Source: Alphaproteobacteria bacterium (GTDB taxonomy: Bacteria; Pseudomonadota; Alphaproteobacteria; Rhodospirillales; Magnetospirillaceae). Taken from it: a stretch of DNA of 64,000 nucleotides. Under the pieces are notes generated by a model, which searched no databases, was not told the origin of the DNA, and saw nothing but the letters and a program-made list of their open reading frames with translations. The position numbers were made by a program, and so were the translations under genes. The DNA lies in assembly GCA_021325215.1 (NCBI GenBank), contig JAJPHO010000189.1, positions 1 to 64,000 of the forward strand, given 5' to 3'. How positions within the stretch are numbered: position 1 is the stretch's first letter; the number at the start of each line of letters is the position of its first letter. Shown in pieces: positions 39,890 to 48,645 of the stretch.

Positions 39890-40852
39890 TTACGGGGCGA
39901 CCGCCACTCCCCACGGCGCGCGTCCGACCGGCACCGACTTGATGACCTTCAGCGCCTTCACGTCGATCATCGACACGTCGTTGGAAACCCCATTGGCGGT
40001 GTAGAGCTTGCTTTCGTCGCCATTGAAGGCGAGGTGCCAGACGCGCTGTCCGACCAGCAGATATTTCTTCACCTCATAGGTCTTCTGATCGACCACCGCG
40101 ACGCGGTTTGCCGGACCCAGCGCGATGAATGCCAGCGAGCCGTCCTTCGACAGCGCCATGCCGACCGCCTGCACCTGGCCGGCGGGAATGCCGGGGATGG
40201 GGAATTTGATGGTCTGCAGCACTTTGTGCGTGGCGGCGTCGATGATCGCCACCGAGCCGCCGACCTCGGACGAGACCCATACCTTCGAGCCATCCGCCGT
40301 CCATTCGGCGAAGCGCGGGCGGCTGCCGACCAGCACGCTGCCCGCCACCTGGTGCGAGGCGATGTCGATGAAATGGGCCATGCTGGTGGTTTCCGAGGTG
40401 TTGACCAGAACCTTGCCGTCCGGGCTGACCGCCATGCCCTCCGGTTCGACCCCGACCGGGATTTCGCCGGTCACGCCGCCGCCGGCAACGTCGACGATCG
40501 AGACCATATTGTCGTTCTCATTGGCGACATAGAGGGTCTTGCCGGCCGGATCGATGTCGAACAGCTCGGGGTCGGGATTGCTGGCCAGGGTGCGGACGAT
40601 CTTCAGGCTCTGGGTGTCCAGCACCTCGATATGGTTCGAGTCGCTGGCGCAGATGAACAGCGACTTCTTGTCCGGCGACAATACGATGCCGCGCGGACGG
40701 GTGCCGGTCTTGATCGTGGCGATCGGCGCCAGACTGTCGGCGTCGAGCACGGTGACGCTGTTGTCCTTTTCGTTCGAGACGAACAGTTTTTCGGCGGCGG
40801 CGGGCGCCGCCAGCGCGAGCAGGCACAGGCCCAACATCATTTTGCGTGACAT
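39890..40852 (-). CDS. PQQ-dependent catabolism-associated beta-propeller protein
   Basis: 320 residues with a signal peptide (MMLGLCLLALAAPAAA) and seven YVTN-type repeats of about 42 residues, each with a core like KLFVSNEKDNSVTVLDADSLAPIATIKTGTRPRGIVLSP. This is the beta-propeller family found with PQQ alcohol dehydrogenase clusters. It has no PQQ-binding Trp-docking motifs, so it is not itself a dehydrogenase. A scaffold or ligand-binding role in the periplasm is likely. It overlaps the upstream binding-protein gene by 16 nt and precedes the ATPase by 1 nt. Confidence 0.92.
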   Translation of the reverse strand: MSRKMMLGLCLLALAAPAAAEKLFVSNEKDNSVTVLDADSLAPIATIKTGTRPRGIVLSPDKKSLFICASDSNHIEVLDTQSLKIVRTLASNPDPELFDIDPAGKTLYVANENDNMVSIVDVAGGGVTGEIPVGVEPEGMAVSPDGKVLVNTSETTSMAHFIDIASHQVAGSVLVGSRPRFAEWTADGSKVWVSSEVGGSVAIIDAATHKVLQTIKFPIPGIPAGQVQAVGMALSKDGSLAFIALGPANRVAVVDQKTYEVKKYLLVGQRVWHLAFNGDESKLYTANGVSNDVSMIDVKALKVIKSVPVGRAPWGVAVAP

Positions 40853-42027
40853 GACGTCTCCGGCTGGTCGATTCCCAGCGTGTCCAGTTCCGAGGTCTCA
40901 TGCAGGAAGCCGGGCTGCGGCGACACCGAGACCAGCGCCCGCGCATCGGACAACAGCACCGGCTGGCGCAGCTGCCCGTCCCAGGCGCGGAAGCTCAATT
41001 GTGTGCCCTTGAAACCGGCCACGGCGAAATCCGGCCCGCGTAAATATGCGGCGATCTTGGCCGGATCGCTCGTCTGGGCGCGCACGGCGGCTTCGCCATA
41101 GGAGCGCACCGCCAGCCAGGCGCCGTAATCGCGCTCGCTCATCCAGCGATGGGCCAGTTTGAGGAAGCGGTTCTGCAATTGCGTGCCGCCCCATTCCTCG
41201 AATGGACGGGCCCAGGCGGTGGGAACCACGCCCTGGGTGCCAGCGACCGGGCGCGGCAAGGTGGTGCGGAAGGCGAGGTCGTCGCCGAAATCATTGTTCT
41301 CGTCGGCCACCACCAGCACGTCATACTCGATGCCCTGGGTGAAGCGGGCGGATTCGTCGGCGATGCCGAAATGGCCGGTATCGGTCTGCCGGGCGCCGGG
41401 ATCGTAGGTCCAGGGCTTGTCGGCGGCGAGCTTGATCTGGAACTTCCTGGCGGAACGGCGGATGGCGTCGGCATAGGCCTTGTCGCCTGGCGTCGGGCCG
41501 GCCGCCAACAGAATCCTGGTCCAGCGCTTGACCGAGAGGAACTGCATCAGCGCGTCGGCCAGCATGGCGTCGCTGGGCAGGGTATGCAGCAGATTGGCGC
41601 GGCAATCCGCGGCGCGCAGGGAATCGTCGTGGCTGGTGGCGTCGATGATGATGGCGCCCTGGGCCTTGCCCAGATCGGCGATCGCATCCAGCGCGGCGGC
41701 CGGCAAATCGGCGACGAACAGGCGCTGGCCCTGGGCGAGCAGATCCTTGACCGCGGCGACCGCATGGTCGGCGTCGGGGGCGATGGTCTCGGAAAGCTGG
41801 AAGGTCTGGCCGACGAAACGGCCGGTGGTGTTGTCGTCCTCGATGGCGAGGCGGGCGCCCTGCATCCCGTCGTCGATGGCCGGCTGGTCGAGCCAGGCTT
41901 GCGGCAACGAGCGGGAAGAAGCGGCGCCGACATAGGCGATCTTGACGATCGATGACGGCGCCGCCGAGGCGGACGCGGCCACCGTGACGCCGAGCAGCAG
42001 AAACAGGCTCAGCGTACGGATGACCAT
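40837..42027 (-). CDS. ABC-type substrate-binding protein, PQQ-alcohol-dehydrogenase system
   Basis: 396 residues with a signal peptide (LSLFLLLGVTVAASASA) and a type-1 periplasmic-binding fold related to the branched-chain amino acid receptors (VKIAYVGAASSRSLPQAW; GARLAIEDDNTTGRFVGQTFQL). It corresponds to the binding protein regularly encoded with the PedC-type ABC exporter and beta-propeller in PQQ clusters. Two Cys (DCRAN and the C-terminal TSCHAK) may form a disulfide. It lies 10 nt downstream of the cytochrome gene, suggesting one operon from 42409 to 37564. Confidence 0.88.
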   Translation of the reverse strand: MVIRTLSLFLLLGVTVAASASAAPSSIVKIAYVGAASSRSLPQAWLDQPAIDDGMQGARLAIEDDNTTGRFVGQTFQLSETIAPDADHAVAAVKDLLAQGQRLFVADLPAAALDAIADLGKAQGAIIIDATSHDDSLRAADCRANLLHTLPSDAMLADALMQFLSVKRWTRILLAAGPTPGDKAYADAIRRSARKFQIKLAADKPWTYDPGARQTDTGHFGIADESARFTQGIEYDVLVVADENNDFGDDLAFRTTLPRPVAGTQGVVPTAWARPFEEWGGTQLQNRFLKLAHRWMSERDYGAWLAVRSYGEAAVRAQTSDPAKIAAYLRGPDFAVAGFKGTQLSFRAWDGQLRQPVLLSDARALVSVSPQPGFLHETSELDTLGIDQPETSCHAK

Positions 42028-42037
42028 TGCGTGCTGC

Positions 42038-42409
42038 TTACTTCAGCGTCGCCAGATAGGCGATCACATTGTCGCGGTCGGCCTGGTTCGGCAGACCCGG
42101 GAACACCATCTTGGTGCCCTTGACCAGGTCGGACGGCTTGGTCAGCCACTTGTCGAGGGTAGCGGCGTCCCAGGTCAGCTTCGCGTTGGTCATCGGGTCG
42201 GAATATTTGAACCCGGCAATGCTGCCCGAGGGACGGCCGACGACGCCGAACAGGCTCGGGCCGACCTTGTTTTCGCCGGCCTTGTCGGAGTGACAGGCCT
42301 TGCACTTGTTGAAGACAGTCTTGCCGGCTTCGACGTCGGCCGCCTGGGCGACCGACGAAACAGCGAAGAGAGCGCCGGCGGCGAGGGCGAGGAGGAATTT
42401 GGAATTCAT
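42038..42409 (-). CDS. Periplasmic class I cytochrome c
   Basis: 123 residues: signal peptide (FLLALAAGALFAVSSVAQA), haem attachment C36-KA-C39-H40, the GPSLFGVVGRPSGSIAGFKYSD segment typical of mitochondrial-like cytochromes c, and the axial Met M101 (GTKMVFPG). It is a likely second electron acceptor for the quinoprotein or an oxidase donor. The ATG at 42409 has GAGGATGTCC upstream. A longer frame to 42937 crosses the AraC gene and is rejected. It heads the PQQ-linked ABC operon. Confidence 0.93.
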   Translation of the reverse strand: MNSKFLLALAAGALFAVSSVAQAADVEAGKTVFNKCKACHSDKAGENKVGPSLFGVVGRPSGSIAGFKYSDPMTNAKLTWDAATLDKWLTKPSDLVKGTKMVFPGLPNQADRDNVIAYLATLK

Positions 42410-42458
42410 GGGACATCCTCTTGGTTTTGAATGTGGCCTAATATGCCGTTCCTCGCCC

Positions 42459-42980
42459 TCATGAGCAATGGCGTGTACGTGACGGTGGTGCGCCAAATCG
42501 CTTTTTAAACAATCGGCTGAAGTGCGATGAGCTGTTGAAACCCCAAGAGAAAGCCACTTCGGTGATGGTCCGGCCCGACGGGGTTTCCTGCTCGAGCTCG
42601 CGCCGGCACTGGTCCAGCCGCTCGATCCAGATGAACTCGGTGATCGACAGTCCTTGATCGGCAAAGCACATGTGAAGGTAGCGCTTCGAGCAGGACAGGG
42701 CACCGGCGATGCGGTCGATGGTGAGGTCCGGGTCGCGCAGATGCAGGCGGATATAGGCCTTGACCCTGTGCCGCAGCGTTTCGGCCGGCGATGGTGCCGC
42801 GGAAGGCGCGGCGCGGCCGGGCAGCGACAGATCGAGCAGGCTGAGGATGGTGCCGGCCAGTTCCGCCTCGTGCGCGGCGCGGCCCGGCCTTTCATCGAGA
42901 GCGACCCGCACCAGCGCCTGGGCGAGGCGGCCGACATCGTCGCTCCAAGGCGCGAGAGTGTCGGTGATCCTGTTGCTCAT
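42459..42980 (-). CDS. AraC-family regulator, short form
   Basis: 173 residues. The C-terminal 100 residues are a complete AraC HTH pair (VKAYIRLHLRDPDLTIDRIAGALSCSKRYLHMCFADQGLSITEFIWIERLDQCRREL, then ITEVAFSWGFNSSSHFSRLFKKRFGAPPSRTR). The family of this type (FeaR-like) normally has a sensor domain of about 150-200 residues before it. Here only a 70-residue linker remains, so the protein is N-terminally truncated or a natural short form. It lies between the PQQ-linked operon (same strand, upstream of it) and the divergent formaldehyde genes. It may regulate either. Confidence 0.85.
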   Translation of the reverse strand: MSNRITDTLAPWSDDVGRLAQALVRVALDERPGRAAHEAELAGTILSLLDLSLPGRAAPSAAPSPAETLRHRVKAYIRLHLRDPDLTIDRIAGALSCSKRYLHMCFADQGLSITEFIWIERLDQCRRELEQETPSGRTITEVAFSWGFNSSSHFSRLFKKRFGAPPSRTRHCS

Positions 42981-43184
42981 GGCGGTGAGGCCCCTGAATT
43001 CACTGCGATGATGGTAACGGAGATGGGGGAGGAGCCTCCATGCTGCTTTGGTAGTGGTTCCCTACGAAATCAGCGGGTTAGCGGGCGTATTTCTTTCTCA
43101 GACAAAGGCCGCTTCTCCCTCGGGCAAGCCGTGTGCGGCCCGGCGGACTAAGGTCGAAACGCTTATTATCTCTGGGAGAACGCC

Positions 43185-43760
43185 ATGAGCGCTGTTTCGA
43201 TCCACCCCGCCGTCGATCACGGTTTCCCGCCGACGGCGGCCGGATTTTCCGGCGGCACGCTGACCTGCAAATGCGCCAGCAAGCCGGTCAAGGTGGCCAT
43301 CAAGGCCCAGACCGCGCACAACCATGTCTGCGGCTGCACCAAATGCTGGAAACCCAAGGGCGCCTTGTTCGCGCAGATCGCGGTGGTGCCCAAGGAAGCC
43401 GTCAGCGTCATCGAAAACGGCGACAAGCTGCACGTGATCGATTCGTCCGCCACCATCCAGCGCCATGCCTGCAAGGAATGCGGCGTGCATATGTATGGGC
43501 GCATCGAGAACACCAAGCATGCCTTCTATGGCCTCGACTTCGTCCATACCGAGCTGTCCGCGGAAAAGGGCTGGGCCGCGCCGGGCTTCGCCGCCTTCGT
43601 CTCGTCGATCATCGAATCGGGCGCCGATCCCAAGAACATGGATGCGGTGCGGGCCCGTCTGCGCGAGCTGAAGCTGGAACCCTATGACTGCCTGTCGCCG
43701 CCTCTGATGGATGCCCTGGCGACACAAACCGCCAAATTGAATGGCGTTCTCGCGGCCTGA
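43185..43760 (+). CDS. gfa: S-(hydroxymethyl)glutathione synthase (glutathione-dependent formaldehyde-activating enzyme)
   Basis: 191 residues with the GFA zinc-binding cysteine pattern: [26 protein letters not shown] and [17 protein letters not shown]. It speeds condensation of formaldehyde with glutathione to S-hydroxymethylglutathione, the substrate of the next gene's product. It is 15 nt upstream of frmA with GGGAAGACAG between, and CTGGGAGAACGCC precedes its own ATG. Together gfa-frmA-frmB form a complete detoxification/dissimilation pathway for formaldehyde produced by methanol oxidation. Confidence 0.95.
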   Translation: MSAVSIHPAVDHGFPPTAAGFSGGTLTCKCASKPVKVAIKAQTAHNHVCGCTKCWKPKGALFAQIAVVPKEAVSVIENGDKLHVIDSSATIQRHACKECGVHMYGRIENTKHAFYGLDFVHTELSAEKGWAAPGFAAFVSSIIESGADPKNMDAVRARLRELKLEPYDCLSPPLMDALATQTAKLNGVLAA

Positions 43761-43775
43761 TCACGGGGAAGACAG

Positions 43776-44885
43776 ATGAAAGTACGCGCCGCTGTCGCCT
43801 GGGAGGCCGGCAAGCCTCTCAGCATCGAGACGGTTGACCTCGAAGGCCCCAAGGCCGGCGAGGTGCTGGTGGAGATCAAAGCCACCGGCCTCTGCCACAC
43901 CGACAAATACACCTTGTCGGGCGCCGACCCGGAAGGTCTGTTCCCCGCCATCCTGGGCCATGAGGGCGCAGGCGTGGTGGTGGATGTCGGGCCCGGCGTG
44001 GCCAGCCTGAAGAAGGGCGACCATGTCATCCCGCTCTACACGCCGGAATGCCGCCAGTGCAAATCCTGCCTGTCGGGCAAGACCAACCTCTGCACCTCGA
44101 TCCGCGCGACCCAGGGCAAGGGTGTGATGCCGGACGGGTCGAGCCGCTTCTCGATCGGCGGCAAGCCCGTGCTGCACTATATGGGCTGCTCGACCTTCTC
44201 GAACTTTACGGTGCTGCCGGAGATCGCCCTGGCCAAGGTCCGCGAGGACGCGCCGTTCGACAAGATCTGCTACATCGGCTGCGGGGTCACCACCGGCATC
44301 GGCGCGGTGATCTATACGGCCAAGGTCGAGCCGGGCGCCAATGTCGTGGTGTTCGGCCTGGGCGGCATCGGCCTCAACGTGATCCAGGGGGCGAAGATGG
44401 TGGGGGCCGACATGATCGTCGGCGTCGATCTCAACCCGGAGCGCGAGGCGATGGCCCGCAAATTCGGGTTGACCCATTTCGTCAATCCCAAGGATCACGG
44501 CAAGGATCTGGTCGCCCATCTGGTCGAGCTGACCGGCGGCGGCGCGGATTATTCCTTCGAGTGCATCGGCAATACCGACGTGATGCGCCAGGCCCTGGAA
44601 TGCTGCCACCGCGGCTGGGGCACCTCGGTCATCATCGGCGTCGCCGCCGCCGGCAAGGAGATCTCGACCCGGCCGTTCCAGCTGGTCACCGGCCGCAACT
44701 GGCGGGGCTCGGCCTTCGGCGGCGCCAAGGGCCGGCGCGATGTGCCGAAGATCGTCGACTGGTACATGGAGGGCAAGATCAATATCGACGATCTGATCAC
44801 CCACACCATGCCGCTCGACCAGATCAATCACGGGTTCGATCTGATGACATCGGGCGAATCGATCCGCAGCGTCGTGATCTACTGA
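43776..44885 (+). CDS. frmA: S-(hydroxymethyl)glutathione dehydrogenase / class III alcohol dehydrogenase
   Basis: 369 residues. Catalytic zinc ligands are in [19 protein letters not shown] and [10 protein letters not shown]. The structural zinc site is [18 protein letters not shown] is bound by [21 protein letters not shown] with the terminal acidic residue in VGVDLN. It oxidises S-hydroxymethylglutathione to S-formylglutathione with NAD+. Its length and motifs are those of class III ADHs. It ends in TGA whose last base is the first of the frmB ATG, showing coupling. Confidence 0.97.
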   Translation: MKVRAAVAWEAGKPLSIETVDLEGPKAGEVLVEIKATGLCHTDKYTLSGADPEGLFPAILGHEGAGVVVDVGPGVASLKKGDHVIPLYTPECRQCKSCLSGKTNLCTSIRATQGKGVMPDGSSRFSIGGKPVLHYMGCSTFSNFTVLPEIALAKVREDAPFDKICYIGCGVTTGIGAVIYTAKVEPGANVVVFGLGGIGLNVIQGAKMVGADMIVGVDLNPEREAMARKFGLTHFVNPKDHGKDLVAHLVELTGGGADYSFECIGNTDVMRQALECCHRGWGTSVIIGVAAAGKEISTRPFQLVTGRNWRGSAFGGAKGRRDVPKIVDWYMEGKINIDDLITHTMPLDQINHGFDLMTSGESIRSVVIY

Positions 44886-45718
44886 TGGAAACCCGGGACA
44901 GTTTCGTCTCGTTCGGCGGACGGGTGAGCTTCCATGTTCACCCGTCTTCCGAGACGGGCACGCCGATGCGCTTCGGCCTTTATCTGCCGCCCCAGGCGGA
45001 GAAGGAAAAGGTCCCCGCGCTCTACTACCTGGCCGGTCTGACCTGCACCGAGGAAACCTTTCTGATCAAGGCGGGGGCGGTGCGGCTGGCGGCCAAGCTG
45101 GGCCTGGCGCTGGTGGCGCCGGACACCAGCCCGCGCGGGCTCGATCTGCCGGGCATCCGCGACAATTGGGATTTCGGCGAGGCAGCGGGCTTCTATCTCG
45201 ACGCCACGGCGGAACCCTGGAAGCCGAATTTCCGAATGTATTCCTATGTCACCAAGGAATTGCCGGCGCTGATCGAAGCGAATTTTCCGGTCGCCGGCGA
45301 CCGGCGCGGCATCTTCGGCCATTCGATGGGCGGGCACGGCGCCTTGACCATCGCGCTGAAGCAGCCCGGCCGCTGGCAATCGCTGTCGGCCTTCGCGCCG
45401 ATCTCCAATCCGGTGGCGGTGCCGTGGGGCGAGAAGGCCTTTTTGAACTATCTCGGTTCAGATCGGGGGGGCTGGGCGGATCACGATGCCAGCCTGCTGA
45501 TGCGCAAGAAGGCCTGGCCCGGCCCGATTCTCGTCGATCAGGGCGACGCCGACAAATTCCTCGAACAGCAGCTGCATCCGGAAGCGCTGGAACGTGCCGC
45601 GGCGGAATCGGGCCAGAAGCTTACCTTGCGCCGCCATCGCGGTTACGATCATTCCTATTGGTTCATCCAGAGCATGATCGAGGACCACATGACCTGGCAT
45701 GCCGAGAGGCTGTGCTAG
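44885..45718 (+). CDS. frmB: S-formylglutathione hydrolase
   Basis: 277-residue esterase-D-type alpha/beta hydrolase. It has YYLAGLTCTEETFLIKAGA, the nucleophile S147 in FGHSMGGHGAL, an acidic residue in LVDQGDADKFL and the His in YDHSYWFIQSMIEDH. It cleaves S-formylglutathione to formate and glutathione. No formate dehydrogenase gene is in the window. It is coupled to frmA and overlaps the convergent gene at 45715 by four bases. Confidence 0.95.
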   Translation: METRDSFVSFGGRVSFHVHPSSETGTPMRFGLYLPPQAEKEKVPALYYLAGLTCTEETFLIKAGAVRLAAKLGLALVAPDTSPRGLDLPGIRDNWDFGEAAGFYLDATAEPWKPNFRMYSYVTKELPALIEANFPVAGDRRGIFGHSMGGHGALTIALKQPGRWQSLSAFAPISNPVAVPWGEKAFLNYLGSDRGGWADHDASLLMRKKAWPGPILVDQGDADKFLEQQLHPEALERAAAESGQKLTLRRHRGYDHSYWFIQSMIEDHMTWHAERLC

Positions 45719-46452
45719 TCGATCTTTTCGGTGAGCCGGCTGAAGGTCCCGTCGGCGCGCATCGCGTCGAGCGCGTTCTGCCAGGCCCGCACCGTCTCGG
45801 GAGGGGTGCCCAGGGAAAAGGCGATGTAGGTCTTCGTGGTCTTGAATTCGTATTTCCTGACGATGGCATGGGCGGAAACTTTCCATCGTTCCAGGACGGC
45901 GGGACTGACGAAGCCGTCGTCGCTGGCAAACGCCTCATTGCGTCCCGCCAGCAGTTTTTCGATCATTTGACCCGGCCGCTCGACCCGGTCCAGATTGGCG
46001 AAGCCCAGCCGGGTCAATTCCTGGTCCACGGCGAACTCGCGGGTGACGCCGATGGAGCGGAGCCGGCGCGCATCGTCCGTCGAATTGATCTCGACGCCGT
46101 CGCCGGCGCGCCCATAGAAGCTCATATGCAATGTCTGGAGAGGCCCGACCCATTGGAACAGCGGCGCGCGCTCCTCGGTCCACATGGTGGCGAACAGGGC
46201 GACGTTCGGTTCGTGCAGACCGGCACGGTAGGCGCGTGCCCAGGGCACCAGACGTATCTCGTCCTGGGTGCCGACGCGGCGCTCGATCTCCCGCACCACG
46301 TCGACCGCCCAGCCGGCCGGCGCGCCATCGCGGTTCAGCGTGACGGGCGGGGAATCGTCGGTGAAGATCTGCAGCGGCTCGGCGCGGCAAGGGGCCCCAG
46401 CGGCAATTAGCGTCAGGACCAGGCACAGCGAGAGGCGGCGGGTCAGGGTCAT
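45715..46452 (-). CDS. Periplasmic substrate-binding-like protein (PBPb family)
   Basis: 245 residues with a signal peptide (RLSLCLVLTLIAAGAPCRA) and a type-2 binding fold: LQIFTDDSPPVTLNRDGAPAGWAVDVVREIERRVG, then FATMWTEERAPLFQWVGPLQ. This resembles the solitary amino-acid-binding-like sensors of proteobacteria. No permease is adjacent. The start at 46452 is chosen because the leader begins there. An ORF extension to 46563 is not supported. Confidence 0.8.
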   Translation of the reverse strand: MTLTRRLSLCLVLTLIAAGAPCRAEPLQIFTDDSPPVTLNRDGAPAGWAVDVVREIERRVGTQDEIRLVPWARAYRAGLHEPNVALFATMWTEERAPLFQWVGPLQTLHMSFYGRAGDGVEINSTDDARRLRSIGVTREFAVDQELTRLGFANLDRVERPGQMIEKLLAGRNEAFASDDGFVSPAVLERWKVSAHAIVRKYEFKTTKTYIAFSLGTPPETVRAWQNALDAMRADGTFSRLTEKID

Positions 46453-46583
46453 GAAGCGATCATATCCCGAGAGGAGTGTTACAATAAGATGATATTGCGG
46501 CCCGCCGGCTTGTTTCGCGCCGGACCGCCGATTATTGCTGGCCCGCCATAGCGCTTTCCTCAATGTGCCGGTGTGATCCTGAA

Positions 46584-47699
46584 ATGCGGCTCGTTCTCGG
46601 TCTCGTGATGCTGTTGTCCGCCGCCGGCCCGGTGCTGGCGGCGGAAGGAAGCGAAACCCTCGAGCGGGTGGTCATGGTTCAGCGCCATGGCGTGCGCTCG
46701 CCGACCAAGCCGCCCTCGGCCTATGCCCGTTATTCGTCCGAAGCCTGGCCGGACTGGCCGGTAGAGCCGGGCAATCTGACCCCGCACGGTGCCGAGAATA
46801 TCCGGCTGATGGCGGCGCGCCTCAGGGCCAATTATGCCGGTCTCGGCCTGGTGCCGGCACAGGGCTGTCCGGCCGGAATCTCGGTCTGGGCCGATGGTGC
46901 CGACGAGCGGACCCGCGACAGCGGTCAGGCCTTTCTCGATGGTGCTTTCCCTGGGTGTGGCCTGATCGCGGCGCATGGGCCCGAGGGGCAGCGCGATCCG
47001 GTGTTCGACGGCGCGGAACTGGCCTGCAAGCCCGATCCGGACGCCTCGCGCCGGGCTCTGGTCGCGGCGGCGCAGGGCTTGGAAAGCCGCGGCGCCGAGA
47101 TCGAGCAGGCGAAACAGGTGCTGAACGGCATTCTGAGGCCGCCCGCCGGCGAGGAGGTCCAGGATCTCAAGACCGCCGCGTCGCTGGCCGAGACTCTGCT
47201 GCTGGAATATGGCCAGGGCATGGAGCCGGCCAAGGTCGGTTGGGGCCGGGCTTCGGCCGCCGATATCGCCAAGGTGATGCCGCTGCATAATCTGTCGGCG
47301 ATGGTGAACCGCCACACGGCCTATATCGCGTCCCACAATGGCGCGGTGCTGGCGCGAACCGTGCTTGCGGCCTTGCAGGGGCAGGGCGGCGAGACCTTGA
47401 AGCTGATCGCCGGGCATGACACCAACCTGTCCAACCTGGCCGGCATCCTCGATCTGTCGTGGAGCCTGCCGGGCCAGCCCGACGACACGCCGCCCGGCGG
47501 CGCCCTGGCCATCGAGCTGTGGCGCGACGGACAGGGACACCGGACGGTCAGGCTGGCCTTCTTCTATCAGAGGCTGGAAGACATGCGCGCCGGGGCGGAC
47601 AAGCCGCTGGGCCGGGTGGATATCCAGGCTCCGGTCCCGCTGGACGTTTTCATCCAGCGGGTGGAGAAGGCGCTGCCCGCCGAGTGCCGCAAAGGTTAG
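46584..47699 (+). CDS. Histidine acid phosphatase (phytase/glucose-1-phosphatase-like)
   Basis: About 371 residues with a signal peptide (LVLGLVMLLSAAGPVLA) and the active-site motif RHGVRSPTKP, whose His is phosphorylated during catalysis. The proton donor motif is LIAGHDTNLSNL. Several Cys (QGCPAG, GCGL, LACKPD, AECRKG) would form the disulfides seen in AppA-type enzymes. It releases phosphate from organic phosphates in the periplasm. The start at 46584 begins the leader; 46563 is also possible. It converges with the SRPBCC gene, overlapping by four bases. Confidence 0.92.
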   Translation: MRLVLGLVMLLSAAGPVLAAEGSETLERVVMVQRHGVRSPTKPPSAYARYSSEAWPDWPVEPGNLTPHGAENIRLMAARLRANYAGLGLVPAQGCPAGISVWADGADERTRDSGQAFLDGAFPGCGLIAAHGPEGQRDPVFDGAELACKPDPDASRRALVAAAQGLESRGAEIEQAKQVLNGILRPPAGEEVQDLKTAASLAETLLLEYGQGMEPAKVGWGRASAADIAKVMPLHNLSAMVNRHTAYIASHNGAVLARTVLAALQGQGGETLKLIAGHDTNLSNLAGILDLSWSLPGQPDDTPPGGALAIELWRDGQGHRTVRLAFFYQRLEDMRAGADKPLGRVDIQAPVPLDVFIQRVEKALPAECRKG

Positions 47700-48166
47700 C
47701 CGTCGAGGAACGCCGCCAGCCGGTCGAGCAGGCCTTCGCTGCCCTCTTTGCGGCCGGCGGCGCCCGGGTCGTCGAAGCCGTTGATGAAGGTGGTGTGCTC
47801 GGTGAAGATCATCTTCGTGCCGCTGCCATCGGCGAACAGTTCGACCGTGTTCAGCGAGACCGAGATATGCCAGTCGCTGATATACATGTTGTAGGTGAAG
47901 ACGATCCGCTGATCCGGCACGATTTCCTCGAAGCGGGCCTGGAAATTCGATTGTTTGCCGTCGGGCCACTGGCCGATGGTGACCTCGCTGCCGCCCTTGC
48001 GGAAATCCAGGCTGCGCTCCATTTCCTTCCAACCGGGCGGGCCGACGAACCAGCGGGCCCGGGCATTCATGTCGGAAAAGGCGGCGAAGACGCGCGCGGG
48101 CTTGGCGTTGAAATGGCGTTCGAGGGTGAAGCTTCCGTGCGTGGCGGGAGCGGTGGGCGAGGTCAT
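47696..48166 (-). CDS. SRPBCC/AHSA1-family protein
   Basis: 156 residues of the activator-of-Hsp90-ATPase-like START fold: FTLERHFNAKPARVFAAFSDMNARARWFVGPPGW, TIGQWPDGKQSNFQARFEEIVPDQRIVFTYNM, and the C-terminal helix GLLDRLAAFLDG. Pairs of AHSA1-type and ArsR genes in one operon are common, and the ArsR gene overlaps its start by four bases. Ligand unknown. Confidence 0.88.
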   Translation of the reverse strand: MTSPTAPATHGSFTLERHFNAKPARVFAAFSDMNARARWFVGPPGWKEMERSLDFRKGGSEVTIGQWPDGKQSNFQARFEEIVPDQRIVFTYNMYISDWHISVSLNTVELFADGSGTKMIFTEHTTFINGFDDPGAAGRKEGSEGLLDRLAAFLDG

Positions 48167-48516
48167 TCCTGGCTTCCTTTTTCGTCATCGGGTTGGGTTT
48201 CGGCGAGATAGGCATCCAGCCGGTCGAAATGATGCTGCCAATTGGCCCGCCGGGCGCCGATCCATTCTTCCGCCGGGGCCAGGGCCTGGAGTTGGAGCTG
48301 GCACATGCGGACCCGGCCCGATTTTTCCGAGCGGACCAGGCCGCTCGCTTCGAGGATCTGCAGATGCTGCATCACCGCGGGCAGGGTCAGGCCGGTGGGC
48401 TGGGCGAGTTCGGAGACCGAGGCCGGACCGATCGACAATCGTTCGACGAATTGCCGCCGGGTGGGATCGGCCAGGGCCTGGAACAGCAGGGTCACGAGGG
48501 CTTGATGGTTAAGCAT
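48163..48516 (-). CDS. ArsR-family transcriptional regulator
   Basis: 117 residues with a winged HTH: VTLLFQALADPTRRQFVERLSIGPASVSELAQPTGLTLPAVMQHLQILEASGLVRSEKSGRVRMCQL. The metal-binding CxC motif of ArsR/SmtB is absent, as usual for members paired with AHSA1 proteins. A perfect inverted repeat (TAACTATCG-N6-CGATAGTTA) begins 6 bp upstream of the start codon and is probably its operator. It is divergent from the S53 peptidase gene at 48646. Confidence 0.92.
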   Translation of the reverse strand: MLNHQALVTLLFQALADPTRRQFVERLSIGPASVSELAQPTGLTLPAVMQHLQILEASGLVRSEKSGRVRMCQLQLQALAPAEEWIGARRANWQHHFDRLDAYLAETQPDDEKGSQE

Positions 48517-48521
48517 GTGCC

Positions 48522-48545
48522 TAACTATCGCGATCTCGATAGTTA
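48522..48545. promoter_or_regulatory. Palindromic operator of the ArsR/SRPBCC operon
   Basis: TAACTATCG (48522-48530) and CGATAGTTA (48537-48545) are perfect 9-bp arms around CGATCT, placed 6-29 bp upstream of the ArsR start. TGCCTAAC also occurs twice as a direct repeat here (around 48518 and 48552). It may also affect the divergent S53 peptidase promoter. Confidence 0.8.
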
Positions 48546-48645
48546 AGTCAATGCCTAACCATTATCCGCCTTGATTTGGCCCGACTCGTGCCCGATGTTC
48601 AGGATGAGGCGAGGGCATCGATCAACCAACCGCGGAGCGACCGAA

